64,000 bases of DNA from an uncultured Bacteroidales bacterium (GCA_902799655.1 CADCBH010000004.1:1-64000); one strand, 5' to 3'. Counted from the stretch's first letter, positions 7,506 to 17,350 are shown. Numbers and translations are program-made. Notes: generated from the sequence alone by a model not told the origin.

Positions 7506-10500
7506 CTATTTGATTACAACCTTTTTACCATTATTAATATATAGTCCCTTCTTGGTGGGTTTGCCGTCGAGGCGGCGACCACTCATGTCGTACCAGCCAT
7601 CAAACGACAGCTCGCCTGTGGCGGTGTCGAGGGTGCCGATGCGGGTCACCTCGCCATTGGCTCCTACCAGGCGCACGGTGACGCTTTGCGGCAACTCTTC
7701 ATCAGCTGCTGCGCGGTTCAGGGCACGGGAGCTGTTGGGCGTGTCGTCCCACAGCAGGTAGCAACTCATGGGGCGCATCTTGGCTCCGTTGGCCACCTTG
7801 ACAAAGTCGCCCACGTTGATGCTGCTCTTCGCTACAGCTGCGAAACCGTAGGCCTTGCCTATCTCGTCAGCATTCTGCGCAGCGTGCACACCATCGGTAC
7901 CGTCGTACCAGTAGCGGGTCTCGTAGGTTCCCTTGAACGTCCAGTGGCTGCCGGCATCGGCCGACTGGCTGTTACCGCCGCCCGTGGTGTTCAGGGTGAC
8001 ACCTCCGACGGGGATGTTACTGAACGTGATGGCGGTTCCCGTAGGCATAAACAGATACGGTGTGTTGGCAATCAGCGTGCCTGCGTTGTTGGCATCATCG
8101 CCAGTTGCCTGCATCGTGGCCACCCAGGTGTTGCCTTCTTGCTCCACGCCTACAAAGCGGTAGAACGTGCCGCCCTCCGTGCCATTGCAGGTGTAGTTGA
8201 ACGGCAGCATCACCGTCGATGCCTTGTCTGCGCTGAACGTGCGGCTATACGTCACCTGCTGCACCGTGATGGGTGTCGGGATGTTGAGTGCCGTTGTCGA
8301 TGTGCCGTCGAACTCGGCGGAGACGTCGCCTGAGCCGTCCTTCGTCAGTGCCAAACCGATGACGGGTCGCAGCGTCTTGTTGAGGATGGCCTGAAGGTCA
8401 ACATTAGTGAGCGTTCCGCTCCAGATCTTTCCGCCATCATCGGCCAACGTCTGGCCTGTGACTATCTTCACCTCGCCTGCAATCTCCTGATCGCCGTAGT
8501 TGTATATCTTGTTGGTGCTGATGAAGTCGGTCGCCTTAGAGCAGCCCAGCGTCAGCACGCCGGGATTTGTATAATTGTCGCAGATGCCTAATCCGCCATC
8601 ATTTGTGCCCGTGGCTGTCACTTGTCCGCCAAGGATGTCGAAGTGTCCGCCAACACTAATAATGCCGAATCCGTCAGCCAAGGCCGTCACCTGTCCGCCG
8701 TCGATGACGATGCCGTCAGTGTTACTGGCGCACTGCACACAGATACTGCTGCCATAGGCATACGACGTGGAGGCAGTCACCACACCGCCGTGGATGCCGA
8801 GCAGGCTACCAATGCCGTTATTTTCCTTCAATACGATTGCGCTTGCGCCTCCAACAGCCGTAGCCGTCAGCGTGCCCGTGCCCTGGCTCTGCCCATAGAT
8901 GTGCAGCGCCTTCGACTCGCCGTAGATGGCACGGTCTTCATTGTCAGTTCCCGTATTCGTCACAGTCATCGTCTTGCCGTCGCCAAGGATGAGGTTCACG
9001 TCGCCCAAGAGGGTAACCTGGCCCGTGTAGTTGACGTCGCTGTTCACCACATACCAGCCTCCAGCGAGCGTGGTCATGGTATTGTCCAGTGGCGAGGCAC
9101 TGATATTCTCGTGCAGCGTGCCGTCGGCATCGACATACGAGGTGGTGATGGGTTGACTCGTCAATACTGCGCTGATGGTGACGTCTGCGCTGGGCATGGT
9201 CAGCGTGTAGGGATTGTCAGAGCCGCTGAGTGTGCCTGCGCTGGCGAAATAGCCGCTGAAGGTGTAGCCAGTGGGCGGAGTGTTGGTGAGTGTCAGGCTC
9301 ACCTCGTCGCCCCAGTCAGCGTAGAGATTGCTGTCGTACTTGATACTCGTACCGTAGCTGGTAATGCCACTGACATCGTATTCAGTAACTGTTCCTGCAT
9401 TGGCCACAGTGACGTTTGCGCCCGCCGTTATTCTGCGGCCCTGCTTGCCCCGGTCATAGCCGAAAGACTGGGTGTAGTAGCTGTTGGTGACAGTTACATA
9501 GGTGTTGCTGTCGAAGCGTACGAAGGTAACACTATTGACATCGCTGATGGTCACCTCAGCAGGGGCGAAGAGCGAGTTATATATGTTGATGATACCATGA
9601 TTTCGAAGGCCAACAAACCCGCCGCATCCGTTTGTGTCGCTGCCGAGCAACTTTCCATCGAACACACAACCACTAATGGTGAGTGTGCCATTGTCCCAAT
9701 AGCCTACGATGCCGCCGTGAGAGCCATTGTTAATGACCTGACTGTTGATGACGGTGCTGACAAGGCTGTTCTCAATGTCAACCACACCATTGCAGGTGCC
9801 TACAAGGCCGCCAGCATATAGGTGGGTATCCGCAGCGTTGACGTTGCCGGCCACCTTCAGATTGCGAATGGCTGCGGGGGTATTGTTCTCGTCGCTGGGG
9901 TTGACCTTGGTGGTGCTGACATAGCTGAAGATTGCCGTGTAATTACCACTGCTGCTGATGTCGATGGTCAGCGTGTGGCCCAGTCCGTCGAAGGTGCCGC
10001 AGAATTCGTGTTCGCTCGAGCCCGCCATACGGGTGATGGGGTTCTGCGCCGTGCCGATGTCGCCAGCCAGATTCACCGTCTTGCCGCTGAAGCGGTTGTA
10101 GGTGTCGTTGTCCTGCAGGGCGTCGCAGAAGACACTCCAGCCCGTAGCGGTCTTGATGGTGTACGAGCCGTCGCCATTGTCAGCGAAGTGGTCAGGGTCG
10201 GGAGCGAACGTAGCCGAGACGGTCACATCCGTGGCGGGCATGGTGAATGTACCACCCTCGCTGACGGTCACTTCGTCGCTCGCATAGCTGACGGTACAGC
10301 CATCGCGGCTGTGCGAAAGCGTGACGGCAGTTCCTGGCAGGACATACGTGCCGTCGGTCTGATTGATGACGCCCGTGCCGCTGGCGGTAACGCCTGTGGG
10401 CAGGGTCATCTTCACGGCGGGCTGCAGGGTCTTGTCATTCACCTTCGCCAGGTCATCGATGGTGCCGCTAAGCACTTCCGTGCCGTTGTAGAGATACTGG

Positions 10501-12374
10501 CCCGTAGCGATAATCAGACTGCCTTTACACTCTGGATAATTAGGATTATCGTAGTATTGATACTCGTTGGCATAGATGCGGTCGGCGGGGTTGGTCCAGC
10601 CTAGAGTGATCGTGCCGTTGCTTCCCCTGGAGGAGATTCCTTTGTATCCGCCTGTCGCATGGACATTTCCGCCCGTTATGGTGATTCCATCCTGTGCGTT
10701 GATGCCAGAGTTGTTTGTTCCGCCCTGGGCGGTGACGTGTCCGCTGTAGATATTGGCCACTGGTATATCAAGAGCCGTATATTCGCTGTACATCGCCAGT
10801 GTCCCGGTGCCGTTTGCCTGACCGTATATAGACAGGATATCTCCTGAACTCGTATGATTGATACATTTCTCGCTCAACGGTGTTTCACTAGTGCCGATAT
10901 TCATCGTGACCCCGTCGGCTAGAATGATTTTAACATTACTAGTTTGCCCGTATTCCATATGAATTGTATGGTCGAAGGATACATTCCCAATGGCCACGTA
11001 CCAACCATCATAGAGTATTGTCTCTGTTCCGGTAAGAATCAGGGCAGATTGCGATTTCTCAACACCATCGACATCTATATAGTTGACGGAGGGACCAACA
11101 AGGATACCGTTGGCGGAAGTCTCTGTGTCGCCGTTGGAATCCAGGAAATACTTGCTACAGCGTGTGCAGAACCAATATTCCACATTTCCGTTGGCTGTTT
11201 CGGTAGGCGCTACGGCAGTGTAGTGAGTCATGTCGTGCCCCAGGGCCGCAGTGATGGGATTGATTTCCTGCGTACAGGCTTGGTCGCTGTAGTAATGGCC
11301 GTCCTTCAGCCAACAGTCCTGCGAGATGCCCGTATCGGTACAGGTGGCGTCACGGGCTGCTACAAACACGCCGACTGTCATAATTCTAATTCCGTTGTAC
11401 GACTGAAGGGCGAAGCCCGTTTTGTCACAGGTAAAATTGTCCAGGGAGCAGAGGCTGCTTCCTTGGTAACCTATAATTTGTGTCCCGCCAGTGGCAGTAA
11501 TACCGATGCGAGTCGCCGCATCCAGCGCCCCGCTAAGATTAATGAGCGAGTTAACATACACATTGTCTGCTACACCACCAATCCCTGTATTGCCAGTAAT
11601 CGTGCAGTTGCCCTGAAGATTGAAGTGAGCATGATAATTACTGTTATTATAAAGCACGCCGCCGCCGTAAGCATTCCCACTATTGGAGATAACGGAATTA
11701 CCTGTGATGACACCACCATTCATGTTGAATGTTCCTTCACCGGAACTAAAACTATGCACATATACGCCGCCGCCTGATGCCGAATTCGATTGGCTCGATG
11801 TGCTCACCAAATTATTCGTGATAGAGCCGCCGTTCATGGTAAATGTGGCGCTGATTCCAACATAGACACCACCCCCTTTGGCCTCACTGTTTTTTTCATT
11901 TTTATTGCCGGTGATGGAGCCGTTGTTCAGGATAAGCGAGGCATCCTTACTGACATATATGCCGGCGCCATAGCCGTCGCGATTCCATCCGCCGGTGATG
12001 GTGCCCGTGCTGGGGTTGCTGCTATCGTTCACGGTCAGTGTGCCTACCACGTTGATGACGTAGCCATTGCTCGTCGCCACCGTCAAGGCACGGTCGATGG
12101 TGTGGCCGTTCAGGTCCATCGTCACCGTCACACCCGAAGGTACGTCCAGGTAACTGCTGTTCGACTTGGTGGGGTCACTCACATCGTCATCCAGCCGGAT
12201 ATATCCGCCCTCCGCCATTTTCGTCTTCAGATCAGCCCAATTGGTGACCACCCAAGGGTGTTCCTCACTGCCGCCCGACTCCTGTGCCCATGCCGTTTGT
12301 CCCGTCATCATCGCTACTAACGTCAGCACAATAGCGAAGACACCGTTAAGTTTCTTGTTCATGAATCGTTGCAT
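7506..12374 (-). CDS. Giant secreted beta-helix-type surface protein
   Basis: 1622-aa predicted surface protein. The start at 12374 or the in-frame ATG at 12362 (MNKKLNGVFAIVL) is followed by a signal peptide ending TAWAQ. Residues about 40-330 have right-handed beta-helix/polymorphic-outer-membrane style repeats (GGGVYV, FTMNGGSITNN, NMNGGVITGNS). Further parallel-beta carbohydrate-response-like stretches (about 520-620 and 1190-1310) have recurring 'GNVHATGG / GGQVTA' units, GLUG-like repeats lie around 790-960, and two 'GETVTLT-type' Ig-like modules (PAMDVTVSA, PSADVTISA) are present. The last 200 aa hold MLPFNYTC and end WYDMSGRRLD...KGLYINNGKKVVIK, the same sorting-type tail as the 808-aa protein. 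Adhesin-like or glycan-binding is a guess from the fold. A small peptide gene follows immediately. Confidence 0.83.
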   Translation of the reverse strand: MQRFMNKKLNGVFAIVLTLVAMMTGQTAWAQESGGSEEHPWVVTNWADLKTKMAEGGYIRLDDDVSDPTKSNSSYLDVPSGVTVTMDLNGHTIDRALTVATSNGYVINVVGTLTVNDSSNPSTGTITGGWNRDGYGAGIYVSKDASLILNNGSITGNKNEKNSEAKGGGVYVGISATFTMNGGSITNNLVSTSSQSNSASGGGVYVHSFSSGEGTFNMNGGVITGNSVISNSGNAYGGGVLYNNSNYHAHFNLQGNCTITGNTGIGGVADNVYVNSLINLSGALDAATRIGITATGGTQIIGYQGSSLCSLDNFTCDKTGFALQSYNGIRIMTVGVFVAARDATCTDTGISQDCWLKDGHYYSDQACTQEINPITAALGHDMTHYTAVAPTETANGNVEYWFCTRCSKYFLDSNGDTETSANGILVGPSVNYIDVDGVEKSQSALILTGTETILYDGWYVAIGNVSFDHTIHMEYGQTSNVKIILADGVTMNIGTSETPLSEKCINHTSSGDILSIYGQANGTGTLAMYSEYTALDIPVANIYSGHVTAQGGTNNSGINAQDGITITGGNVHATGGYKGISSRGSNGTITLGWTNPADRIYANEYQYYDNPNYPECKGSLIIATGQYLYNGTEVLSGTIDDLAKVNDKTLQPAVKMTLPTGVTASGTGVINQTDGTYVLPGTAVTLSHSRDGCTVSYASDEVTVSEGGTFTMPATDVTVSATFAPDPDHFADNGDGSYTIKTATGWSVFCDALQDNDTYNRFSGKTVNLAGDIGTAQNPITRMAGSSEHEFCGTFDGLGHTLTIDISSSGNYTAIFSYVSTTKVNPSDENNTPAAIRNLKVAGNVNAADTHLYAGGLVGTCNGVVDIENSLVSTVINSQVINNGSHGGIVGYWDNGTLTISGCVFDGKLLGSDTNGCGGFVGLRNHGIINIYNSLFAPAEVTISDVNSVTFVRFDSNTYVTVTNSYYTQSFGYDRGKQGRRITAGANVTVANAGTVTEYDVSGITSYGTSIKYDSNLYADWGDEVSLTLTNTPPTGYTFSGYFASAGTLSGSDNPYTLTMPSADVTISAVLTSQPITTSYVDADGTLHENISASPLDNTMTTLAGGWYVVNSDVNYTGQVTLLGDVNLILGDGKTMTVTNTGTDNEDRAIYGESKALHIYGQSQGTGTLTATAVGGASAIVLKENNGIGSLLGIHGGVVTASTSYAYGSSICVQCASNTDGIVIDGGQVTALADGFGIISVGGHFDILGGQVTATGTNDGGLGICDNYTNPGVLTLGCSKATDFISTNKIYNYGDQEIAGEVKIVTGQTLADDGGKIWSGTLTNVDLQAILNKTLRPVIGLALTKDGSGDVSAEFDGTSTTALNIPTPITVQQVTYSRTFSADKASTVMLPFNYTCNGTEGGTFYRFVGVEQEGNTWVATMQATGDDANNAGTLIANTPYLFMPTGTAITFSNIPVGGVTLNTTGGGNSQSADAGSHWTFKGTYETRYWYDGTDGVHAAQNADEIGKAYGFAAVAKSSINVGDFVKVANGAKMRPMSCYLLWDDTPNSSRALNRAAADEELPQSVTVRLVGANGEVTRIGTLDTATGELSFDGWYDMSGRRLDGKPTKKGLYINNGKKVVIK

Positions 12375-12389
12375 AAATATTTTTAGCGA

Positions 12390-12539
12390 TTAATATAATT
12401 TCTTGTATTCACGGCGATAAAGCCATAGGATATAGAAGATGTAGGCCACCAGTCCGACATAGACCATGGCGAGGGGAATGCTGACCCAAAGGGGGAGCTT
12501 CAGAAATTCGTTGATGGTTGCGTTGATGGTTTCCGACAT
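12390..12539 (-). CDS. 49-aa single-span membrane protein
   Basis: ATG at 12539, stop at 12390-12392. The peptide starts MSETINATINEFLKLP, has one clear transmembrane span (about 19-41, rich in V/L/I/Y) and a basic, positive-inside end (YRREYKKLY). It sits 15 nt upstream of the giant surface protein on the same strand, so it could share its transcript. No family recognised. Base pattern and the sharp amphipathic-TM-basic layout support a real gene, but it is short. Confidence 0.5.
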   Translation of the reverse strand: MSETINATINEFLKLPLWVSIPLAMVYVGLVAYIFYILWLYRREYKKLY

Positions 12540-12672
12540 AACAAATATGATTAATTAATGATGCAAAAATAAGGAAAAAGAAGAGGAAAAGGTGTCTGAA
12601 AAATGCGTTTGGTGTCTGAAAAACAATCATCAGGTGTCAAAAAATCGTGTTTTTCTGACATTTACCCCCTCT

Positions 12673-12707
12673 TTTGGTGGTCATTTCGAAGAAAATATGT
12701 AATTTTG
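12673..12707 (+). promoter_or_regulatory. Putative promoter for membrane AraC regulator
   Basis: TAATTTTG at 12700-12707 matches the -7 consensus. TTTGG at 12673-12677 is 22-23 nt upstream, slightly longer than ideal. The ATG at 12732 follows 25 nt later. Confidence 0.45.
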
Positions 12708-12731
12708 CAACCAAGAACTAACCCCAGCGCG

Positions 12732-13874
12732 ATGATTACATTAGGAGAGATGCAGATTAGCGGTATGCTGACAATGTTGGTATTGTCGGTGATGCTGGTC
12801 ATGGGTGTGCCCAGCCGTTCCATCCGTCAAGGCAGCTTTGCCAAGGCACGCTGGATGATGGCGGCAGGTACGGGACTCATCGCCCTGCAGTTCCTATTGC
12901 AACATACGTTCGGGTTAAGAGAGATGGGCATTACGCAGGCCGTGTTCTGCAACCTGCTCTTCTTCACGCCTGCCTCGCTGCTCTGCGGCATGGCTATCCT
13001 CTACGTGCAACGACAGGGACATGTCAGCAGGAAGGAGTGGCTATGGGTGGCGGGCATCTGTGCACTGGCGGCTATACTATTAATAGGTATGGCACTGTTC
13101 GACGGCGTGCCCTTCCAAGAGGAGTCGATGGCCCTGCGCACAGCGGAATATGTGGCTTCGGTGCTCTACGTGCTGATGCAGACCTGTATCTTCACCATGC
13201 AGTATAAGTCGTACAAGCAGCTGGAGCTGGCCGTCGACGAATACTATGACCGCGAGCGCCACGATCTGTTTGGATGGATGGGACTGAGCATGAAAGTCAT
13301 GACATTGCTGGCTTTCATCGTACCGCTGGTCATCTTTATGACGGGTGTACCCCTCGTCCTCTTCTCCATCGGCTTCTTCTTCGCTATCTCCTACTCTACC
13401 ATCAGTCTCTATACCTATGGCGTGAGTAAGGACGTGGAGCGCGTGGAGGAGGCAGAAACCATTGACCATTCATCATTGAACATTGACCATTCATCATCGA
13501 ACGATGAAGAGTCTTTCTGTGCGCAGTCAATAATGGTCAATGGTCAATGGTCAATGGTCAATGAAAAAATTGAGAAATGGATAGCCGCTGGCCACTACCG
13601 CGAGCACAACCTGACGCTGGGCATCGTGGCCCGTCAGATGGGAGTACCACAGAAGCAGTTGCAGGAGTGGCTCAGACAGTCGGAATACAGGAAACTGGCA
13701 GGACTGGTCACCACGCTACGCATCGAGGAGGCTCAGCGGGTGCTGGTGGAGCATCGCGACTGGTCGGTAGAGAGTGTGGCAGACTACTGCGGATTCAACG
13801 ACCGCAAATATTTCCATCAGGTGTTCCAGCAATACACTGGCACCACCCCCGCGAAATACCAACTTTTACATTAA
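12732..13874 (+). CDS. Membrane-anchored AraC-family transcriptional regulator
   Basis: Probable one-component regulator of 380 aa. The start at 12732 (MITLGEMQISGML) follows a good promoter; the longer in-frame extension to 12603 reads into non-coding sequence. Residues 1-235 contain about seven hydrophobic spans; residues about 285-380 are an AraC-type double helix-turn-helix (LTLGIVARQMGVPQKQLQEW, then SVESVADYCGFNDRKYFHQVF and the typical F....G.TPAKY end). Between them lies a short linker whose DNA is an inverted repeat of TTGACCATT/AATGGTCAA words, giving a low-complexity IDHSS...NGQWSMVNE peptide. The gene is convergent with the exporter operon, which suggests but does not prove regulation of it or of the surface proteins. 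Confidence 0.85.
   Translation: MITLGEMQISGMLTMLVLSVMLVMGVPSRSIRQGSFAKARWMMAAGTGLIALQFLLQHTFGLREMGITQAVFCNLLFFTPASLLCGMAILYVQRQGHVSRKEWLWVAGICALAAILLIGMALFDGVPFQEESMALRTAEYVASVLYVLMQTCIFTMQYKSYKQLELAVDEYYDRERHDLFGWMGLSMKVMTLLAFIVPLVIFMTGVPLVLFSIGFFFAISYSTISLYTYGVSKDVERVEEAETIDHSSLNIDHSSSNDEESFCAQSIMVNGQWSMVNEKIEKWIAAGHYREHNLTLGIVARQMGVPQKQLQEWLRQSEYRKLAGLVTTLRIEEAQRVLVEHRDWSVESVADYCGFNDRKYFHQVFQQYTGTTPAKYQLLH
13459..13563. repeat. Intragenic inverted/tandem TTGACCATT repeat
   Basis: Two copies of CATTGACCATTCATCAT at about 13468-13499 face three tandem copies of AATGGTC at about 13532-13562, in reverse orientation. The two arms can form a hairpin. The element sits in the linker-coding part of the AraC-type regulator and keeps the frame. 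Confidence 0.7.
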
Positions 13875-13886
13875 ACTAAGTCTTAT

Positions 13887-15143
13887 TTACGCTTGTTTCT
13901 TGCGCTGTTCCTTGCGCTTCATCAGGAAGTCGAGACGCTCAAGGGCGTGGAAGCGGGCTTGGCGGATCTGATGGCGATAGACGAGGCAGGCGAGGATGAA
14001 ATAGGCGGCGACCTGAATCCAGAGGATGCGGTACTCGGTGAGCACGTCGCTGAGGGTGCCGCCCATGGAGTTCAAACGGATATAGGCTCTCACGCCAAAG
14101 GTGGAGGGGAAGAGCCACGAGATACCCTGCCAGAAGCCTGGGATGTTGCTCTGCGGCCAACTGGCACCGCTGAGGAACAACAGGGGAATGGAGACGAAGA
14201 CCATGAGCAACATGACGTTCTCACGATAGCGGACGATACACGACACGCAGATGCCAAAGAAGATACAGGCCAGCGTATAGGGTATCATCATACCCAACAG
14301 GTCTTGCCAATGGGCGAGACAGGGGAAGTGGAATATGCGTGGTACGATGACGGAGAGCCAGACACCCACGACGATATAAATCATGAGGTAGCACATGGTC
14401 TTGCCGAGCACGATGCGGAAGATGCCATGATACTGGCGCTGCAAGGGCACCAGATCTTTATAGCGATTGTTCTCGCGGGCCGTACCAGCAGCCAGGCCGA
14501 TACCGAGCACGAGTGTCTGTTGCAGAATGATCATGAGCACGGCAGGCAGCACGGCAGAGCCGTAGCCTCCAGAGGGATTGAAGATAGGCACTTCCTCGTA
14601 GTCCAGCGGACGCACTTGTATCTCTTCCTCGCGATTGGTGGTCTTGCCAGAGAGCTTCACCAGATGGTTGCTACCCATCTTCTGCGATACCAACGTAGCC
14701 GCCTGAAAAGCCGCCTTGTAGGCCAGCATGAGACTCATGTCGCAATAGACGCTGACAGTGGTCTGTTCCATGCGACTGACACGTGTCTGGAAGTCGGAGG
14801 GGATGTAGTAGATAGCCCTGACGATCTGACGGCTCATCAGCATCTTGGCCTCGTCCATATCCGTGGCGTGATAGGTAATCTTCACCTCGGCAGTGGCGTC
14901 GCACATGCGGATGAACTCACGGCTGAGGTGGGAATGGGAGTCATCGACCACCACGACGGGCACCTCGTGAACCGTCTCATTATTATATATCCACGAATAG
15001 AGCAGCGGATAGAGCAGCGGTACAAGGATGAAGAAGATGAGCACACCCTCGTCCTTGAACACCTGACGCATCTCCTGTCGCCAGATGTAGCAGGCATCCT
15101 CGATGCCTTGGATCATGCGATATAGTACTCCGTCCTTCTTCAT
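13887..15143 (-). CDS. ABC-2 type export permease (YhhJ-like)
   Basis: 418-aa inner-membrane permease. It has one N-terminal transmembrane span (about 36-54, GVLIFFILVPLLYPLLYSW), a large periplasmic domain (about 55-185), and five spans in the last 230 aa, including VLPAVLMIILQQTLVLGIGLAAGT, the core signature of ABC-2 exporters of the DrrB/YhhJ type. It overlaps the upstream permease gene by 4 nt (stop/start ATGA type), so the two are translationally coupled and probably form a heterodimer. It is the last gene of the TolC-HlyD-permease operon. No nucleotide-binding subunit is encoded nearby. Confidence 0.88.
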   Translation of the reverse strand: MKKDGVLYRMIQGIEDACYIWRQEMRQVFKDEGVLIFFILVPLLYPLLYSWIYNNETVHEVPVVVVDDSHSHLSREFIRMCDATAEVKITYHATDMDEAKMLMSRQIVRAIYYIPSDFQTRVSRMEQTTVSVYCDMSLMLAYKAAFQAATLVSQKMGSNHLVKLSGKTTNREEEIQVRPLDYEEVPIFNPSGGYGSAVLPAVLMIILQQTLVLGIGLAAGTARENNRYKDLVPLQRQYHGIFRIVLGKTMCYLMIYIVVGVWLSVIVPRIFHFPCLAHWQDLLGMMIPYTLACIFFGICVSCIVRYRENVMLLMVFVSIPLLFLSGASWPQSNIPGFWQGISWLFPSTFGVRAYIRLNSMGGTLSDVLTEYRILWIQVAAYFILACLVYRHQIRQARFHALERLDFLMKRKEQRKKQA

Positions 15144-16309
15144 GGGATATATACGTAGGTGAGCATAGCGTTCTTAATCTTCGGAGCCACGATGATGGGC
15201 AGCAGCATGAAGGCCAGCAGGGCGGCAATGTGCCACCAGGCATCGAGGATGGGGAATCCGTTGAGAACGCATATCTGGTAAAACATAAAATAGTGGCGCA
15301 GGGGGAAGAGCCAGGCCAGCGACTGCAGAGGACCGTCCATGGCCATCAGGGGGAAAGCTGCACCAGCCATGGAGATGCTGAGCACTGCCCACAGCGAACT
15401 GATACTCATCGACATGCGCAGCGACGGCAGCAGACCAAAGGCGAAGATGCCGAAGCCCTGGGATGAGAGCACCATCAGGATGTTGAGCAACACAATCTTG
15501 GTCGTACCTCCCGGATGGGGGAATTCCAAGACGCCAAAGACATACCACGCATAACAGAAACTGATGGTGAGCCATATCAGCGTATGCGGCAACAGCTTGC
15601 CGACGAGCGATATCCAGATGCGACCGCCACCCATCTCCACCAACTGCCTGGAGTGGTCGAACTTGAGTTCGGTACCTATGGCATAGGTGGTGAGCAGGAA
15701 GATAAAGAGCATCATGATACCAGGCACCATGACTGTCGTCAGGTAGGTGTTATAGTCTGTCGTGGAATTGCTGATCTGGTGCAGGTCGATCTTGATGGGT
15801 TGCAGCAGCGACATAATCTGTTTGTCAGTGAAACCCCTCGCCCGCATCGTCGCCTGTCCGACACCTGCGGAACCCAGCGTAGCAATGGTCTTCATGTCGC
15901 GATAGACCAAGGAGCCAGCCATCAGCGTGGTCAGCGAATAATAGAAGGAAATCTTGGGTTGGCGACTGGCCAACAGGTCGTCGGTAGTGCCCTTGGGGAT
16001 ATACAGGAAACCATAGATCTCGTTGTTCTGAATGGCACTGCGCGCCTCAGCAACGGAGGGATAGCGCGCCACAATCCTGGTGGTCTGGAAGGCATCAAGC
16101 TTACGAATGAGGCTGCGCGTGGTAGAGGTGTTGTCCAAATCGACCACGGCAACAGGCATCTCCGTAGGCTGGCCGTCCTCCAGCAGACTGGTGAAGAAGA
16201 ACATCACCATGAGTGGGAAGACCACCATGCAGAAGACATAGATGGGGTTGTGCAGGAATATCTTGCATTCTCGCACAGAGAGTCTGTATATCCGCCCGAG
16301 TATATTCAC
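15140..16309 (-). CDS. ABC-2 type export permease
   Basis: 389-aa permease paralogous to its downstream neighbour: MNILGRIYRLSVRECKIFLHNP, first span about 23-41, a periplasmic domain (about 42-180), then five spans (for example TTVMVPGIMMLFIFLLTTYAIG and MSISSLWAVLSISMAGAAFPLMAMDG). The extracytoplasmic domain DLDNTSTTRSLIRKLDAF matches the YhgE/ABC-2 'V.D.D.S..sr.l...ld' motif, also present in its partner (VVDDSHSHLSREFIR). One nt separates it from the HlyD-like gene. It is likely the inner-membrane part of a tripartite efflux machine. Confidence 0.88.
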   Translation of the reverse strand: MNILGRIYRLSVRECKIFLHNPIYVFCMVVFPLMVMFFFTSLLEDGQPTEMPVAVVDLDNTSTTRSLIRKLDAFQTTRIVARYPSVAEARSAIQNNEIYGFLYIPKGTTDDLLASRQPKISFYYSLTTLMAGSLVYRDMKTIATLGSAGVGQATMRARGFTDKQIMSLLQPIKIDLHQISNSTTDYNTYLTTVMVPGIMMLFIFLLTTYAIGTELKFDHSRQLVEMGGGRIWISLVGKLLPHTLIWLTISFCYAWYVFGVLEFPHPGGTTKIVLLNILMVLSSQGFGIFAFGLLPSLRMSMSISSLWAVLSISMAGAAFPLMAMDGPLQSLAWLFPLRHYFMFYQICVLNGFPILDAWWHIAALLAFMLLPIIVAPKIKNAMLTYVYIP

Positions 16310-16310
16310 T

Positions 16311-17297
16311 TTATTCCTTGATTATCAGGCTCATTCCAGGACGAAGACCGTCCATCTTGTCAACGGGGCGAGCCTTGACCTCAAAGGTCTTCAGGTCGTA
16401 CTGGCCGTTGGCCTTGGTAGCCTTCCACACAGCATAGGAGCCCTGATCCTTCATATAATAGACCTTCATCTGGATCTCCTTGTTGAAGGCAGGAACAAAC
16501 GCGGTAAAGGTCTTGCCAACCTCCATGCCGTTGAGCTGGTCTTCGCGGACATTGAACGTGCCCCAGAGGTCTTTCATCACGGCAATCGACATGATGGGAG
16601 CACCAGTACCTACCAGCTCGCCCATCTTGGGATAGATATCCGTCACCTCACCCTCCATCTGGGCAATCTGTACCGTCTCATTGATATAGGAGTTGACCTC
16701 CTGAACAGCACCCTTGGCACGGCCCACCTGGGCAGCAGCAGCGAGCTTATCCTCGCGACGGGCACCATTGACAGCCATGTCATACTGGCTCTGGGCAGCC
16801 TTCATCTGAGCCTCCATAGCCTTATACTGGGCATACACCTCGTCGCGCTTCTGGGCACTCAGCACGCCTTCGTCGTAGAGGCGCTGCACACGGCCATACG
16901 ACTTCTCAGCAACTTCAAAACCGGCCTTGGCCTGCTGCAAGAGGTTGTAGGCTCCACGGATCTGCTCCTCACGGGCACCATTCTGCGCCTTCAGCTCAAG
17001 GGCTGAGGCGGCATCCTGCGCACTACGGGCCTGTTCCATCTTGGCACGCACCTCAGGGGCATCGAGGATGGCCAGCGTATCGCCCACCTTGACGAAATCG
17101 CCCTCCTTGACACGTATCTCGAGGATACGGCCAGGCACCTTGCTGGATACACGGTATTCACCGACCTCGACTTGTCCCTGAATCACCTCCTTGTCGCGCG
17201 AGAAGGCGAAGAAGCCGATGACTGCCACGACAATGATAACAGCGGCAAAGCCGATAATGGCAAGCAGGATGTTGTTATGTTGTGATTTTGCACTCAT
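16311..17297 (-). CDS. HlyD/EmrA-family periplasmic adaptor (membrane fusion protein)
   Basis: 328 aa from ATG at 17297 (MSAKSQHNNILLAIIGFAAV). The longer in-frame start at 17336 would add 13 polar residues in front of the membrane anchor. There is one N-terminal TM span (about 10-30), then a lipoyl/barrel-sandwich half (VSSKVPGRILEIRVKEGDFVKVGDTLAIL), a long helical hairpin (about 75-205, rich in Ala/Gln/Glu), the second half (GEVTDIYPKMGELVGTGAPIMSI), and a beta-barrel. It links the inner-membrane permeases to the TolC protein encoded just upstream. Confidence 0.92.
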   Translation of the reverse strand: MSAKSQHNNILLAIIGFAAVIIVVAVIGFFAFSRDKEVIQGQVEVGEYRVSSKVPGRILEIRVKEGDFVKVGDTLAILDAPEVRAKMEQARSAQDAASALELKAQNGAREEQIRGAYNLLQQAKAGFEVAEKSYGRVQRLYDEGVLSAQKRDEVYAQYKAMEAQMKAAQSQYDMAVNGARREDKLAAAAQVGRAKGAVQEVNSYINETVQIAQMEGEVTDIYPKMGELVGTGAPIMSIAVMKDLWGTFNVREDQLNGMEVGKTFTAFVPAFNKEIQMKVYYMKDQGSYAVWKATKANGQYDLKTFEVKARPVDKMDGLRPGMSLIIKE

Positions 17298-17350
17298 ATT
17301 GTTTATTTTCGTTATTTCGTTTTTTCGTGACTTCAATATTAGGATGATGT

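Noticed and set aside
8622-9821. Open frame of 399 aa on the plus strand
   Set aside because: It lies fully antisense to the 1622-aa surface protein, has no domain, and reflects the codon pattern of the opposite strand.
13893-15125. Open frame of 410 aa on the plus strand
   Set aside because: Antisense to a clear ABC-2 permease; His/Glu/Asp-rich translation typical of a mirror frame.
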